NCBI GenBank assembly: GCA_002500505.1
Contig: DLRM01000008.1
Location: forward strand, 58,277-122,276
Length of the DNA: 64,000 bases
Source: Planctomycetes bacterium UBA7888
GTDB taxonomy: Bacteria; Planctomycetota; UBA1135
Direction of reading: 5' to 3'
Positions 53,497-62,269 of the stretch are shown in pieces (the stretch's first letter is position 1; each line of letters starts with the position of its first letter). The position numbers were made by a program, and so were the translations under genes. Below the pieces are notes generated by a model. The model was not told where the DNA came from. It worked only from the letters and a program-made list of their open reading frames with translations, and made no database searches.

Positions 53497-53729
53497 TGCC
53501 TCACTACGACTATCGTTGCAAGGACTGCGGGCATGAATTTGAACTCTTTCAAAACATGAGTTCAGACCCGAATATAGATTGCCCGGAATGCCAAGCCCCT
53601 GCTTTGGAAAGGCTTATAGGCTCTGGCGGAGGTGTGCTTTTTAAGGGGTCGGGCTTCTATCAAACCGATTACAAACCCTCCGGCGAAGCTTGCACCCAAA
53701 AGGCCAACTGCTCCGAAGGGGGCAGCTGA
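53496..53729 (+). CDS. FmdB-type zinc ribbon protein
   Basis: The 77-residue product has the FmdB pattern: PHYDYRCKDCGHEFELFQNMSS, then DCPECQAPALERLI, giving two CXXC pairs for one zinc. The rest is GSGGGVLFKGSGFYQTDY, also typical, then a C-rich tail. Members are regulatory or structural zinc ribbons with no firm function. Its ATG overlaps grpE by one base and the operon ends in the terminator immediately downstream. Confidence 0.9.
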   Translation: MPHYDYRCKDCGHEFELFQNMSSDPNIDCPECQAPALERLIGSGGGVLFKGSGFYQTDYKPSGEACTQKANCSEGGS

Positions 53730-53743
53730 AACCAGTAAGAATT

Positions 53744-53761
53744 CCGCCGGTCGGCGGTTTT
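53744..53761 (+). terminator. Intrinsic terminator of the groEL-fmdB operon
   Basis: CCGCC-GGTC-GGCGG (53744-53757) forms a perfect G/C stem, extended if CG closes the loop, and is followed by TTTT. It starts 14 bases after the fmdB stop. It may also act for the convergent kinase gene, whose stop lies at 53760. Confidence 0.85.
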
Positions 53762-54452
53762 ATGAGTTCTGGGTTGGTGGGTTGCCGCCACGGTCGCCCG
53801 CGCCCTCGCGATCTTTCCAGCCAAAAATTTTTCGGGTAATCAACCAATATACCTTTTTTCCCGTACTCATCCAGATTCGAGAAAGCAGGCTTGGCGTCTT
53901 AAGAATTTGCATTTCTCGTTCTGTCAAGAAACGGGGACAGTAAGTCCTTTTATGCTTCAAGAGGTGGCGCAAGTCTTCTCTTGCCAAAATCCGGAATACC
54001 TTCCCTCTATGCTTCGAAAGCACTGCCAGCTGGAAATCCACCAAGCCAGGCATCCCATTCTCCCGCACTAACCAATTGGGTTCCTTGGCCGTGTCATTGT
54101 GAGCAACACCCATACGGTGCATTCGAGTCAAAAGTCGACGCGCCTCTTCAAAGTAGGCCGGGTTGTTGGGTTGCGCGATTTGCATCGGCTCTCCAGCGAC
54201 CCAAGTCCTCGTGAGGCTGCCTCTGGTTTCTTGGACGAACCCGGGAATTCCAGGAAGACTATCTAATTGGCGAAGAGCTCGCCCCTCTCGGCGTAGCAAA
54301 AGTCTCGCAAGGGGTCGCAACCACCACCAGGCTCCCGCGACCTGCCGTCTTGAAAGAGCAAGTTTCCCCGCATCGCCATCGCTAGAATGGCCACGCTCAA
54401 TCCTCCCAAGTTGGTCGGACTTGAGCAGGGATTCGGGCTGGAAGGAATCCAC
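53760..54452 (-). CDS. KdkA/RIO-like small kinase
   Basis: The product is read as about 230 residues from GTG 54452; GTG 54488 or ATG 54557 are alternatives but would overlap the divergent FGE-like gene. The catalytic loop MGVAHNDTAKEPNWLV (Asp and Asn) and MPGLVDFQLAVL (metal Asp) are intact. An N-lobe (RLLLRREGRALRQLDSLPGIPGFVQ) is seen, with WVAGEPM. The fold matches lipopolysaccharide or RIO-type kinases. LpxB is encoded on the other strand nearby, so a lipid A or core-sugar substrate is possible. Confidence 0.75.
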   Translation of the reverse strand: MDSFQPESLLKSDQLGRIERGHSSDGDAGKLALSRRQVAGAWWWLRPLARLLLRREGRALRQLDSLPGIPGFVQETRGSLTRTWVAGEPMQIAQPNNPAYFEEARRLLTRMHRMGVAHNDTAKEPNWLVRENGMPGLVDFQLAVLSKHRGKVFRILAREDLRHLLKHKRTYCPRFLTEREMQILKTPSLLSRIWMSTGKKVYWLITRKIFGWKDREGAGDRGGNPPTQNS

Positions 54453-54495
54453 CCTTTTGCTCGACTTTGAACGCGCTTCTTTGGCCACCCACAAA

Positions 54496-55686
54496 ATGCT
54501 ACCAGCCCGATACGCTTTGAGAAGAATGATGTCGGTCGCCTTTCTTGCGATCGTCATGCCATCTCTTCTTGTTGCCCAAGACCCGCGAATGGAGCGGAAA
54601 CTCGCTCGGGCAGAAAAGCGCTTCAGCGATGCCCTCGCTACACGAGACCGTTGTTACAACGACCTTCTTACGGAATACTCTGCATGCAAGCGCTGGCTAA
54701 GCGAAGAAACTGAACTCGGCAAAGCTCCACCTCGCCCCCTTAAAGAGTGGCTCGTAGCCAGCGCTGTACCCGAACCTCAATATGTGGACGAGCAAACGCG
54801 AATCTTGAGAGAACGAGAGTTCCACCTCTTCTGGAATACGGAGCTCTACAAGCGCTCTCGAACTGCCCGCGCCTTCTCAGTGGCAGCCAAAAAATTAGAG
54901 CGCTCCTTTCATGCGATTGAGAAGTTACGCCATCCGGAACGCTATCAAAAAGGCTTTGAAACGACCCCAACTGGCATGGCTCTCATTGCGGCTGGCAAGT
55001 ACACCCTTCCCCCCTCTGAAGGCTACCTGTTGGGTTATCCAAAATTTCAAAAAGAACGAGAAATCAAAGTCAGTGCCTTTTATTTGGATAAATACGAAGT
55101 CACCTGTTCAGAATTTTCCAGATTTCTTCTCGCTCAACCGCTCGCTCTCCGCGAAGAACACCTTCCATCCACTTGGCGCTGGAGTTCGGATGGATCTCCG
55201 CTTTTCCCGGATGGCCATGCCGCCCACTCTGTAACTGGGGTCTCTTGGTCCACTGCATCCCAGTACGCGGAATGGGTCGGCAAACGACTCCCAACCGAAA
55301 ACGAATGGCAAATCGCCGCTTCAGGGTTTTCGCAACGGCGCTACCCGCTTGGTGATTTATTTGACGCCTCCAAGATTAATTGCCAAGCCCACGGCGCGGG
55401 TCAAGTACTTCCCTCTCGCCAATTCCCTGAAGACAGCACGCCTCAAGGCATTCTCTGCATGACGGGAAATGTTCGTGAATGGGTGTCTGACCTATACGAA
55501 GAGCCCATTAACTCTGACCGTGCCAAGTCTGTTCGAGATGCTGGCCCGGAATCCATGGCTGTACTGAAGGGAGGCAGCTGGAGAGACGACCCTGCAAAAA
55601 GCCAAGCCCATTATCGGTGGCTTTTCCCGGCTACTGACACGCGCCTCTCCTATGTGGGCTTTCGCTGTGCCATGGATATTCGTTGA
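54496..55686 (+). CDS. Secreted sulfatase-modifying-factor (FGE-fold) domain protein
   Basis: The 396-residue product has a signal peptide from ATG 54496 (RYALRRMMSVAFLAIVMPSLLVAQ). A charged coiled-coil-like region follows (residues 30-150). The FGE/SUMF1-type domain starts near residue 155 (ALIAAGKYTLPPSEG; FYLDKYEVTCSEFSRFLLA; VTGVSWSTASQYAEWVGKRLPTENEWQIA; MTGNVREWVSDLY; VLKGGSWRD; YVGFRCA). The paired catalytic Cys of formylglycine enzymes is not evident, so this is probably a binding or structural version. It overlaps lpxB by 4 bases. Confidence 0.83.
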   Translation: MLPARYALRRMMSVAFLAIVMPSLLVAQDPRMERKLARAEKRFSDALATRDRCYNDLLTEYSACKRWLSEETELGKAPPRPLKEWLVASAVPEPQYVDEQTRILREREFHLFWNTELYKRSRTARAFSVAAKKLERSFHAIEKLRHPERYQKGFETTPTGMALIAAGKYTLPPSEGYLLGYPKFQKEREIKVSAFYLDKYEVTCSEFSRFLLAQPLALREEHLPSTWRWSSDGSPLFPDGHAAHSVTGVSWSTASQYAEWVGKRLPTENEWQIAASGFSQRRYPLGDLFDASKINCQAHGAGQVLPSRQFPEDSTPQGILCMTGNVREWVSDLYEEPINSDRAKSVRDAGPESMAVLKGGSWRDDPAKSQAHYRWLFPATDTRLSYVGFRCAMDIR

Positions 55687-56981
55687 GACCTTTCTTTCAA
55701 ACCCTTCGAGAGTATTTGCTTGCCTGTGCTGACCTTTTCTTGGCACTCCCTCGGCACCTTCATGCCCTTTCAAGGGTTTCCACTCGACGAACAGAATTTG
55801 AAAACCTCAACAATTCTGAGGAGCCACTTCCTGTCACCGGCTCACTACCGAAAAAACCTCTTCGCCGCATTCTGCTCTCTTGTGGAGACGCATCTGGAGA
55901 AGCCCACGCACTGCGCATCCTCCAAGAACTTCAATCACGCAATCCGGGTATCACCGTAGCGGGCTTTGGAAGTGCCAAACTTGAAAAAGCAGGCATGGAG
56001 TGCTGGGAACCCCTTGCAGATTTGAATGTGATGGGTTTCCGGGATGTTGCAATTCAGCTTCCCCTCTTCTTCCGATGTATTTATCGCTTTGCTAAAGAAC
56101 TGTGCAACCAACCGCCAGACGCTGTTCTTCTTGTGGACTATCCTGGCCTCAACCGACACCTCCTCAGGCTTGCCAAAGGTGCAGGCGTCCCTGTCGTGAA
56201 CTTTGTCGCCCCTCAACTATGGGGCTGGGCACCCTGGCGAATTCGGGATTTCAAAAGAGCGGATCGTCTTCTTACGATTCTCCCCTTTGAAGAAGACTGG
56301 TTCAAACGCCGTGGTGCGCATCCGAGTTATGTTGGCCATCCATTGGGAGACGGGCTTCACCAAAGACCTCAAGAGAAAAAAGACCCGCCGGAAGAACTCA
56401 ATGCCCACGATGCATGGATTGGCTTGCTTCCCGGAAGTCGAAAGCGAGAAATTCGGCAAAACCTCCCTTTGCTTTTGGAAGCGGCCCAACACTTGCTTCA
56501 AGAACATCCAGACCTTCGCTTTGTCCTACCTCTCAATCGCGATGCCGCTTGGGAAACGGTGGATAACATCCTTCAAGATTTCTCTCTTCCTGTTCTTCGT
56601 GCACCGGGTTGTTTCCACTCCGTTCTGCCCCACTTGAAGGCGGCTTGGGTTGCAAGTGGCACGGCCTCGCTAGAAGTTGCCGCCCATGGCATCCCAAATG
56701 TTGTGGTCTACCGAATTGAATCTCGCTTGGGCGACTGGATGGCTCGGCACGCTCTTGCCGTTCCGCACATCGCCTCCTTGAACCTCATTGCGGGCAAGAA
56801 ACTGGTCCCCGAACACCTTGGACGGAGCCTAACGCCAGAAGGCCTCGCTCAAGATCTTTCCCATTTTTTGACTCCTGCCGGAAGAGAGTCCTTCGCTAAC
56901 GATCTGAAACCCCTCCTGCCCTATTTCGCCCAACCTGGGGTTGCCGCTCGGGTGGCTCGCACCTTGGAGGAATTTTCCTGA
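55683..56981 (+). CDS. lpxB: Lipid-A-disaccharide synthase LpxB
   Basis: LpxB condenses UDP-diacylglucosamine with lipid X in lipid A synthesis at the inner membrane. The 432-residue product has ILLSCGDASGEAHALRILQEL near residue 66, MGFRDVAIQLPLFF, VLLVDYPGLNRHLLRLAKGAGVPVVNFVAPQLWGWAPWR, LTILPFEEDWFKRRG, GLLPGSRKREI and WVASGTASLEVAAHGIPNVVVYRI. A roughly 60-residue N-terminal extension is unusual (LpxB normally has about 380 residues). The TTG start overlaps the FGE-like gene (TTGA). It implies an LPS-type outer membrane. Confidence 0.92.
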   Translation: MRPFFQTLREYLLACADLFLALPRHLHALSRVSTRRTEFENLNNSEEPLPVTGSLPKKPLRRILLSCGDASGEAHALRILQELQSRNPGITVAGFGSAKLEKAGMECWEPLADLNVMGFRDVAIQLPLFFRCIYRFAKELCNQPPDAVLLVDYPGLNRHLLRLAKGAGVPVVNFVAPQLWGWAPWRIRDFKRADRLLTILPFEEDWFKRRGAHPSYVGHPLGDGLHQRPQEKKDPPEELNAHDAWIGLLPGSRKREIRQNLPLLLEAAQHLLQEHPDLRFVLPLNRDAAWETVDNILQDFSLPVLRAPGCFHSVLPHLKAAWVASGTASLEVAAHGIPNVVVYRIESRLGDWMARHALAVPHIASLNLIAGKKLVPEHLGRSLTPEGLAQDLSHFLTPAGRESFANDLKPLLPYFAQPGVAARVARTLEEFS

Positions 56982-57011
56982 ATAACCCACTCTCGGCGGC
57001 ATAGTCTGAAT

Positions 57012-57599
57012 ATGCAAGCTACCGCGCCTACTGAAACCAGAGACCAGGCTCTCTTGGAGCAAGCTCTTCAGGGGGACCGAGTTGCCTACGGCCAGCTTGC
57101 AGACCGCTATCAAGCCCGAAGCCTTGCCTTGGCAACCGGCATTTTGGGAAACCGAGATGATGCCTTAGAAACCTTGCAAGAAGCTTACCTTAAATCTTGG
57201 AAAGCCTTGAGCCTCTTTGTTCCTGGCAAACCCTTCTTCCCGTGGTTTTATCGCATCCTTCGTAATGCTTGCATTCAACGTATTCGAAGGCGAAAAATCC
57301 GCCAGACACTCCCCTTTCAGGCCAAAAATTCTGATGGAGACACTTTGCCCGAACCCGTGGACATCGCATCTCCACGCCCTGAAGAGTTGTTAGCACAAGA
57401 TGAAGCGAGTCAACTCGTAGCCCAAGCACTCAGCCGTCTACTCACTTCGGATCGAGAAATCTTAACTCTGAAACATTTTGACGGTCTCACTTATCGTGAA
57501 ATTGCCGACTCCCTTGGAATACCCGTTGGCACTGTCATGTCTCGCATGTCCACGGCGCGCAAGCGCCTTCGCAAATTGCTTCCCAATAATCTAGCATGA
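57012..57599 (+). CDS. ECF-type RNA polymerase sigma factor
   Basis: The 195-residue product has region 2 (YGQLADRYQARSLALATGILGNRDDALETLQEAYLKSWKAL) and region 4 (LTSDREILTLKHFDGLTYREIADSLGIPVGTVMSRMSTARKRLRKLL). The overlapping next gene encodes a zinc-finger, membrane-anchored protein, the usual anti-sigma. The trigger and target promoters are unknown. It follows lpxB by 30 bases. Confidence 0.93.
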   Translation: MQATAPTETRDQALLEQALQGDRVAYGQLADRYQARSLALATGILGNRDDALETLQEAYLKSWKALSLFVPGKPFFPWFYRILRNACIQRIRRRKIRQTLPFQAKNSDGDTLPEPVDIASPRPEELLAQDEASQLVAQALSRLLTSDREILTLKHFDGLTYREIADSLGIPVGTVMSRMSTARKRLRKLLPNNLA

Positions 57600-58066
57600 A
57601 CGCTGAACACACCCATTCTATTCCACTTTGGCCTCCTGAAGATTGCGCCCAGATACAACTTTGGCTCAATGCCCGCTCGGACGGTGAATGTTCTCCGGAA
57701 CAAGAAGGGTGGCTGAGCCAACATACATCTCAATGCGAAGATTGTTCGAGAGAATGGGCCTCCTTGGAAGGAACGCGCCTTGCTTTTGAAAGTGCAAAGC
57801 TTTTGGAGCCTGCGGACTTTGAGCGCGCCGCCCTTCAGCGCGCATTCCTTCCTGGGCTCCTCGGGAAACTAGGGTGGTCACTGACCGTGCTTGGGCTTCT
57901 CCTTTGCTCTTGGATTGTCTTTGGAGATGTGTTTGAAAATGAAAGTACGCTTGACATCCTCGCAATTGTTGGCCTTTGGACAGGGATTGGACTCATCGGT
58001 TTCCGTACACTACTTGAACAACTTCGCGTCCGCCGCAGCGACCCCTACCGAAAAGTGAAACGATGA
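57596..58066 (+). CDS. Zinc-finger anti-sigma factor-like membrane protein
   Basis: The 156-residue product has the ZAS motif SQHTSQCEDCSREW (HxxxCxxC) in residues about 25-50, which binds ECF sigma factors in known cases. Two membrane segments follow (LGWSLTVLGLLLCSWIVFG; LDILAIVGLWTGIGLIGF) and a short basic tail. It overlaps the sigma factor gene by 4 bases and the YbjQ-like gene by 4 bases. Sequence-only support for sigma binding is good but not direct. Confidence 0.83.
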   Translation: MNAEHTHSIPLWPPEDCAQIQLWLNARSDGECSPEQEGWLSQHTSQCEDCSREWASLEGTRLAFESAKLLEPADFERAALQRAFLPGLLGKLGWSLTVLGLLLCSWIVFGDVFENESTLDILAIVGLWTGIGLIGFRTLLEQLRVRRSDPYRKVKR

Positions 58067-58386
58067 TTCTCTCTACAACTGAACATGTCCCCCATCGAAA
58101 AGTAACTGAGGTCCTTGGCCTAGTACGCGGCAATACGATTCGTGCCCGTCACTTGGGGAAAGATATCAGCGCCGCCTTTCGAAATATTTTTGGTGGTGAG
58201 GTCGATGAATACACCAAAGTTCTTGCAGAATCTCGCGAACAGGCTCTGGACCGAATGAAGGAACAAGCGGTCGCATTAGGTGCGGATGCCGTCGTAATGG
58301 TGCGTTTTTCTTCCGCACAGGTCATGCAAGGCGCAGCAGAAGTTTTGGCCTACGGGACTGCAGTCCGGTTGGCTGCGGCTCAGTAA
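58063..58386 (+). CDS. YbjQ/UPF0145 family protein
   Basis: The 107-residue product matches the YbjQ fold: VTEVLGLVRGNTIRARHLGKDISA, FRNIFGGEVDEYTKVLAESREQALDRMKEQAVALGADAVVMVRF, and AEVLAYGTAVRL. Members form pentameric rings and are sometimes called heavy-metal binding, without clear proof. It is the third gene in the sigma/anti-sigma chain and may be a target or modulator. Confidence 0.9.
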   Translation: MILSTTEHVPHRKVTEVLGLVRGNTIRARHLGKDISAAFRNIFGGEVDEYTKVLAESREQALDRMKEQAVALGADAVVMVRFSSAQVMQGAAEVLAYGTAVRLAAAQ

Positions 58387-58432
58387 GAGCCAGCCAACTC
58401 TTGAACCTCCAGCCGCCTTGGGCCGTTAGGCT

Positions 58433-60019
58433 ATGTCCATGTTGATTCTCCCTGCCCTTCTGTTGGCGATTCCGAATGCGCCTCCTCAAGGCCCCTCTGT
58501 CAAAAACATCTTTGACCAAGAGCTCGCCGCGTTTCGCCTAGCTCAGGAACCGGATGGGAATTATGGAACACCTTTGGACACGGCCCATGTTCTTATTGCA
58601 ATGGCTTTGTCCCCGAGAGCCTACCGCGAAGACGACGGCCCCTTTATTCGGCGTGCTGTGGAATGGTTAATTCAAGAAACCGATGCGCTCTCACTATCTT
58701 CGAGTTGCGACCGAAATTTTGCCGTAGCCTTTGCTCTACATGCTTTAGATGCAGATCGCTACTCCAAAGCAATTCAAAGGCTTCGCAATGCCTGCCCCGA
58801 ACAGAAAGATGGGTGGCGCTTTCCTGAAGGACTCCAAACAGCCGCAAGCATCTTAGGTGAACTGAAACCGATTGACTCTCTCCCTACCCGCGCCAAGATT
58901 TGTGCGAAAGCTGCCCGCGCTTATTACCGAGACAAAAAAGCAATCCCTCCCCCTTCTCCTAAAGAAGTGTCTCAGGCTTTTGACCAGGGAATCCAATATT
59001 TGCTCTCGTCCCGTGGCAAAAGTGGACTTTGGGAAATATTCGGACATCCTGAACCTGGGATTAGTGCGCTTGCTGCCCGGGCACTTCTTGCTTCCGATTC
59101 AAAAGAAGCAAAAGAAGCTGCATCGGTGACATTAGATTTCCTAAAAGACCTGCAAAAAGAAGATGGTTCTATTCATGGTGGCCATCTTCCGGTTTATGTC
59201 ACCTCGGTTGCCATGATGGCTCTTGCAGCGGGCGAAAGGCCTGAAGACAAGGCAGTCCTTGCTCGCGCCGCCAACTTTTTGCGGGCAACACAATCCGATG
59301 AAGGAGAATCCTACTCTGAAGGCGACCGGTATTTCGGCGGCATTGGCTACGGTGGAGATTTGCGACCTGACCTTTCCAACCTTCAGTATGCACTTCAGGC
59401 CCTGCACGATTCCGGGGCAACTTCCGATGACCCCGCAATGAAACGGGCCCTGGTCTTTCTTCAGCGCTCCCAAAACCGGTCCGAATCCAATCCAAAAACC
59501 TATAAAAAGATTGGAAGTGGAGAGACCGTTCGCGCAGGAAACGATGGTGGCGCGACCTACATGCCGGGTGACTCCCCTGCAGGCTATGTCCGTTTGGATG
59601 ACGGCAGCTTGGTTGCTCGCTCCTATGGTTCCATGACCTACGCCCTTCTCAAGTGCTACATCTTTGCAGGACTAACTCCGGAAGACCCACGAGTGGAGGC
59701 CGCCGTTCAATGGCTCGGCCACCACTGGACTTTAGAAGTCAATCCAGGCTTCGATACCCTTCGTGATTCTCGCGCAGGCTTCCAAGGACTTTATTACTAC
59801 TACCTCTCTCTTGCAGAGGCTTGCGCTGTTGCAAAACTGGATATCTTGGAGGGAAGTGATGGCCAAGAACATGCTTGGCGTACTGAACTACAAGCCCAGC
59901 TCCTAAAACTTCAAAACGAAGATGGTTCTTGGGTGAATCAATATGCTGAGCGTTGGTGGGAAGGAAACCCTGTCCTCTGTACGGCCTACGCCCTTTCGGC
60001 ACTGGCGAAGACTCGATGA
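58433..60019 (+). CDS. Secreted alpha/alpha-toroid protein (prenyltransferase/squalene-oxidase repeat family)
   Basis: The 528-residue product has a short hydrophobic N-terminus (SMLILPALLLAIPNAPPQG) fitting a signal. Repeated helical hairpins with Gly-aromatic turns follow: DGNYGTPLDTAHVLIAMAL, SGLWEIFGHPEPGISALAARALL, DGSIHGGHLPVYVTSVAMMALAAG, NEDGSWVNQYAERWWEGNPVLCTAYALSAL. This is the alpha/alpha barrel of terpene cyclases and related planctomycete secreted proteins. The DXDD motif of squalene cyclases is not seen, so it is probably not a cyclase. It overlaps the FAH gene by 4 bases. Confidence 0.8.
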   Translation: MSMLILPALLLAIPNAPPQGPSVKNIFDQELAAFRLAQEPDGNYGTPLDTAHVLIAMALSPRAYREDDGPFIRRAVEWLIQETDALSLSSSCDRNFAVAFALHALDADRYSKAIQRLRNACPEQKDGWRFPEGLQTAASILGELKPIDSLPTRAKICAKAARAYYRDKKAIPPPSPKEVSQAFDQGIQYLLSSRGKSGLWEIFGHPEPGISALAARALLASDSKEAKEAASVTLDFLKDLQKEDGSIHGGHLPVYVTSVAMMALAAGERPEDKAVLARAANFLRATQSDEGESYSEGDRYFGGIGYGGDLRPDLSNLQYALQALHDSGATSDDPAMKRALVFLQRSQNRSESNPKTYKKIGSGETVRAGNDGGATYMPGDSPAGYVRLDDGSLVARSYGSMTYALLKCYIFAGLTPEDPRVEAAVQWLGHHWTLEVNPGFDTLRDSRAGFQGLYYYYLSLAEACAVAKLDILEGSDGQEHAWRTELQAQLLKLQNEDGSWVNQYAERWWEGNPVLCTAYALSALAKTR

Positions 60020-60873
60020 AAACTCTAAAGCGAGTCCTTCACCCTGAGGGTCACCCTGTGTGGCTTTGGGGCTTTGGAGAAACCTGGCAAGACTGGACTG
60101 CTGCTGGAGTACATGACGACTTGGCTGAACTTGCCCCCCTTCTTCTTCATTCCGAACTTCGTACGGGTATTGAAGAATGCGCTCTTATCGCAAGCCCTGA
60201 ACTAACCACAGCCTCCACTTTGCAGCCAGGGCGACCTGGGAAAGCCCTCTGTTTAGGCAAAAACTTCGCAGCCCACGCAAAAGAATTTGGCTTCGAGCCT
60301 CCCAGTGAGCTGATCTGGTTTGCCAAACTTCCTGAAGTTTTATGCGGTCCGAGCGAACCTGTTCAAATCCCCTCTTGGCTGGACTCCCGCGTGGACCATG
60401 AAGCTGAACTCGTTGCCCTAGTCGGTGCACCACTTCACAACGCGACTCCAGATGAGTGTCGTGCGGGCATCGCGGCTTACACACTTGGTAATGATTTCAC
60501 TGCACGAAACCTTCAAGGCAAGGACCGTAAACAAAGTTGGCCGTGGTTGCGCTGTAAAAATTTATACACGTTTGGACCCTTAGGCCCTGCTTGGATTCCA
60601 TCGTCTTCCCTCCCCGACTGGGACGAACTCACGATTCGATGCGAGGTCAACGGCGAGCTTCGCCAAGAATCCTCTTTGGCTCAATTTTTGTGGAAGCCAG
60701 AAGAGGCCCTTTCTGAAATCTCCCGATGGTGCCCTCTCCTTCCAGGCGACATACTTTTCCTTGGAACTCCGGAAGGCGTTGGCCCCGTTCAAGACGGCGA
60801 TTTAGTAAAAGTTTCCCTGAACGATTTTGCCGAACTGTCTAATCCCATTGTCCGAATCGAAAAGGATTCTTAG
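60016..60873 (+). CDS. Fumarylacetoacetate hydrolase-family protein
   Basis: The 285-residue product starts at ATG 60016 (ATGA overlap). The FAH C-terminal fold is clear: KALCLGKNFAAHAKEFG, WFAKLPEVLCGPSEPVQIP, DHEAELVALVGAPLHN (ExE metal site), YTLGNDFTARNLQGKD (Asp), and PGDILFLGTPEGVGPVQDGD. Family members hydrolyse or decarboxylate keto acids with a divalent metal. The specific substrate is not predictable. It is convergent with lepB, the stops overlapping by 4 bases. Confidence 0.88.
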   Translation: MKTLKRVLHPEGHPVWLWGFGETWQDWTAAGVHDDLAELAPLLLHSELRTGIEECALIASPELTTASTLQPGRPGKALCLGKNFAAHAKEFGFEPPSELIWFAKLPEVLCGPSEPVQIPSWLDSRVDHEAELVALVGAPLHNATPDECRAGIAAYTLGNDFTARNLQGKDRKQSWPWLRCKNLYTFGPLGPAWIPSSSLPDWDELTIRCEVNGELRQESSLAQFLWKPEEALSEISRWCPLLPGDILFLGTPEGVGPVQDGDLVKVSLNDFAELSNPIVRIEKDS

Positions 60874-61379
60874 GGGTGTCGAGGGTACACCAATGGTCCA
60901 ATTAGGTTGCTCATTGCAACGGGACCAAAACTCCTGGAATCAAAAGAAACTTTGGCATGGTCACCCAAGGCAAAGAAACTTCCTTCTGGAACTCGTGTCG
61001 CCAAAAATTGATCGGATTCGATGGCACTCGGCGGAAGTGGAGCTTTTCTCCCATTAATCCGCACAATGCCATCTGAAATTTCGATTTCATCGCCTGGCAA
61101 GCCGATGAGGCGCTTGACATAGCGATGACCTGGCTCAGTTGGTGCCTGAAAAACCACCACCTGACCTCGCCGTGGTTTCCAAGAGTCCTGAGATTCTCGA
61201 TAAATCACGCTTTGGCCATCCTTCAAGGTGGGCTCCATGCTGGCTCCATGCACTGGGGCGAGGCGATAAGACGCCATAGAGGGGCCAAACAGCAGAAGGA
61301 AAATCCCAGAAATGCGAATCATGAGAATGGACATACTCCAGCTCAGGTTCTTGATGAGGGCTTTCTTATGGGCTTGCAC
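60870..61379 (-). CDS. lepB: Signal peptidase I (LepB)
   Basis: The product cleaves Sec signal peptides. It is read as 169 residues from GTG 61379, with ATG 61334 as an alternative; a longer open frame to 61523 gives an Arg-rich N-terminus. One membrane anchor (ISGIFLLLFGPSMASY) is followed by the catalytic Ser in VHGASMEPTL, Lys in HRYVKRLIGLPGDEIEI, and the family end FFALGDHAKVSFDSRSFGPV. It is small, close to the minimal bacterial type. Divergent from the kinase-like gene. Confidence 0.88.
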   Translation of the reverse strand: MQAHKKALIKNLSWSMSILMIRISGIFLLLFGPSMASYRLAPVHGASMEPTLKDGQSVIYRESQDSWKPRRGQVVVFQAPTEPGHRYVKRLIGLPGDEIEISDGIVRINGRKAPLPPSAIESDQFLATRVPEGSFFALGDHAKVSFDSRSFGPVAMSNLIGPLVYPRHP

Positions 61380-61532
61380 CCCCCTCTTTCGTCTTATTTG
61401 AGGCCTCTTCTTGAGTGAAATTGGACAGGTTGGAACAATAGGAGCTTGGCCAGGAACTACCCCCACCCTCACACTCTCTTGCAGCCTCACTCTCTTCCCA
61501 ACCGCTTTCAAGTCATCGCCCAAGATGCTGAG

Positions 61533-62264
61533 ATGAGCCGCAATCTCTGCGAAGCCTTTCAGGAGGCTGTTTCTACGGGGGAGCTCATCAAAGACGAGGA
61601 AGAGACCTTGCTCGTTCGAGATTCTCAGGATTCATGGTGGAAGCTCTATCGAGTCCCCCTCCGGCGCCGCTTATTTGCTTTCGCGGCCCAAAGTCGAGCT
61701 CGACGTGAATGGCGCGCTCTCGAGGCTCTGGCCCATCACAAGATTCCCGCAGTGTCGGCCCTTGCCGTGGGCGAAGAACGACTGGGCCCTTTCCTCCTCT
61801 CCTCTCTTCTTGTCACACAGGGCATTCCAAAGGGTCTCGATTTGAGAGCTTTACTTAGAAATATCCAAAATGAAGAGCGCGAAACTCTTTTGAAAAAGGC
61901 CGGCCAAGCCATCCGACAATTCCATGATGCTGGCTTCATTCATTTCCGAATGCAAACGCGGAATCTGATTTCGGCTACGCCAGAAAATTTGGAGAGCCCC
62001 AACCTCCTGTGGCTAGACACACCTTACTCCTGCTATTTCCAAAAAGGCGCCCCCACATGGTTGAAGATTGTAGACCTTGTGGATTTTGCCGGTACCGAAA
62101 GTATCCTTTCTCTAGAAGATGCCCGCACCTTGCTGTTAGCCTACTCTCGCAAAGAAAACCCTCTCACCTCTGCTGAGGCCTTGCACTCCCGAACTCGCCG
62201 ACAACAAAAATTGCGCCGCATTGCTGGCTACCTCTACGCAATCAATACGGGCAACCGCCCATAA
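61533..62264 (+). CDS. KdkA/RIO-like protein with altered catalytic loop (possible pseudokinase)
   Basis: The product is read as 243 residues from ATG 61533; a TTG at 61446 in the same frame is possible. It has an N-lobe (ELIKDEEETLLVRDSQDSWWKLYRV, with a candidate Lys) and the C-lobe helix RQFHDAGFIHFRMQTRNLI. At the catalytic loop HXD the Asp is Arg (HFRMQTRN) although the Asn is kept, and a later Asp is in LLWLDTPYSCYF. It therefore looks like an inactive relative of the kinase at 53.8 kb. A methyltransferase follows by 5 bases. Confidence 0.7.
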   Translation: MSRNLCEAFQEAVSTGELIKDEEETLLVRDSQDSWWKLYRVPLRRRLFAFAAQSRARREWRALEALAHHKIPAVSALAVGEERLGPFLLSSLLVTQGIPKGLDLRALLRNIQNEERETLLKKAGQAIRQFHDAGFIHFRMQTRNLISATPENLESPNLLWLDTPYSCYFQKGAPTWLKIVDLVDFAGTESILSLEDARTLLLAYSRKENPLTSAEALHSRTRRQQKLRRIAGYLYAINTGNRP

Positions 62265-62269
62265 CGAAC

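Noticed and set aside
54163..54495. Long N-terminus for the FGE-fold protein
   Set aside because: It is an antisense reading of the kinase gene, and a signal peptide begins at ATG 54496.
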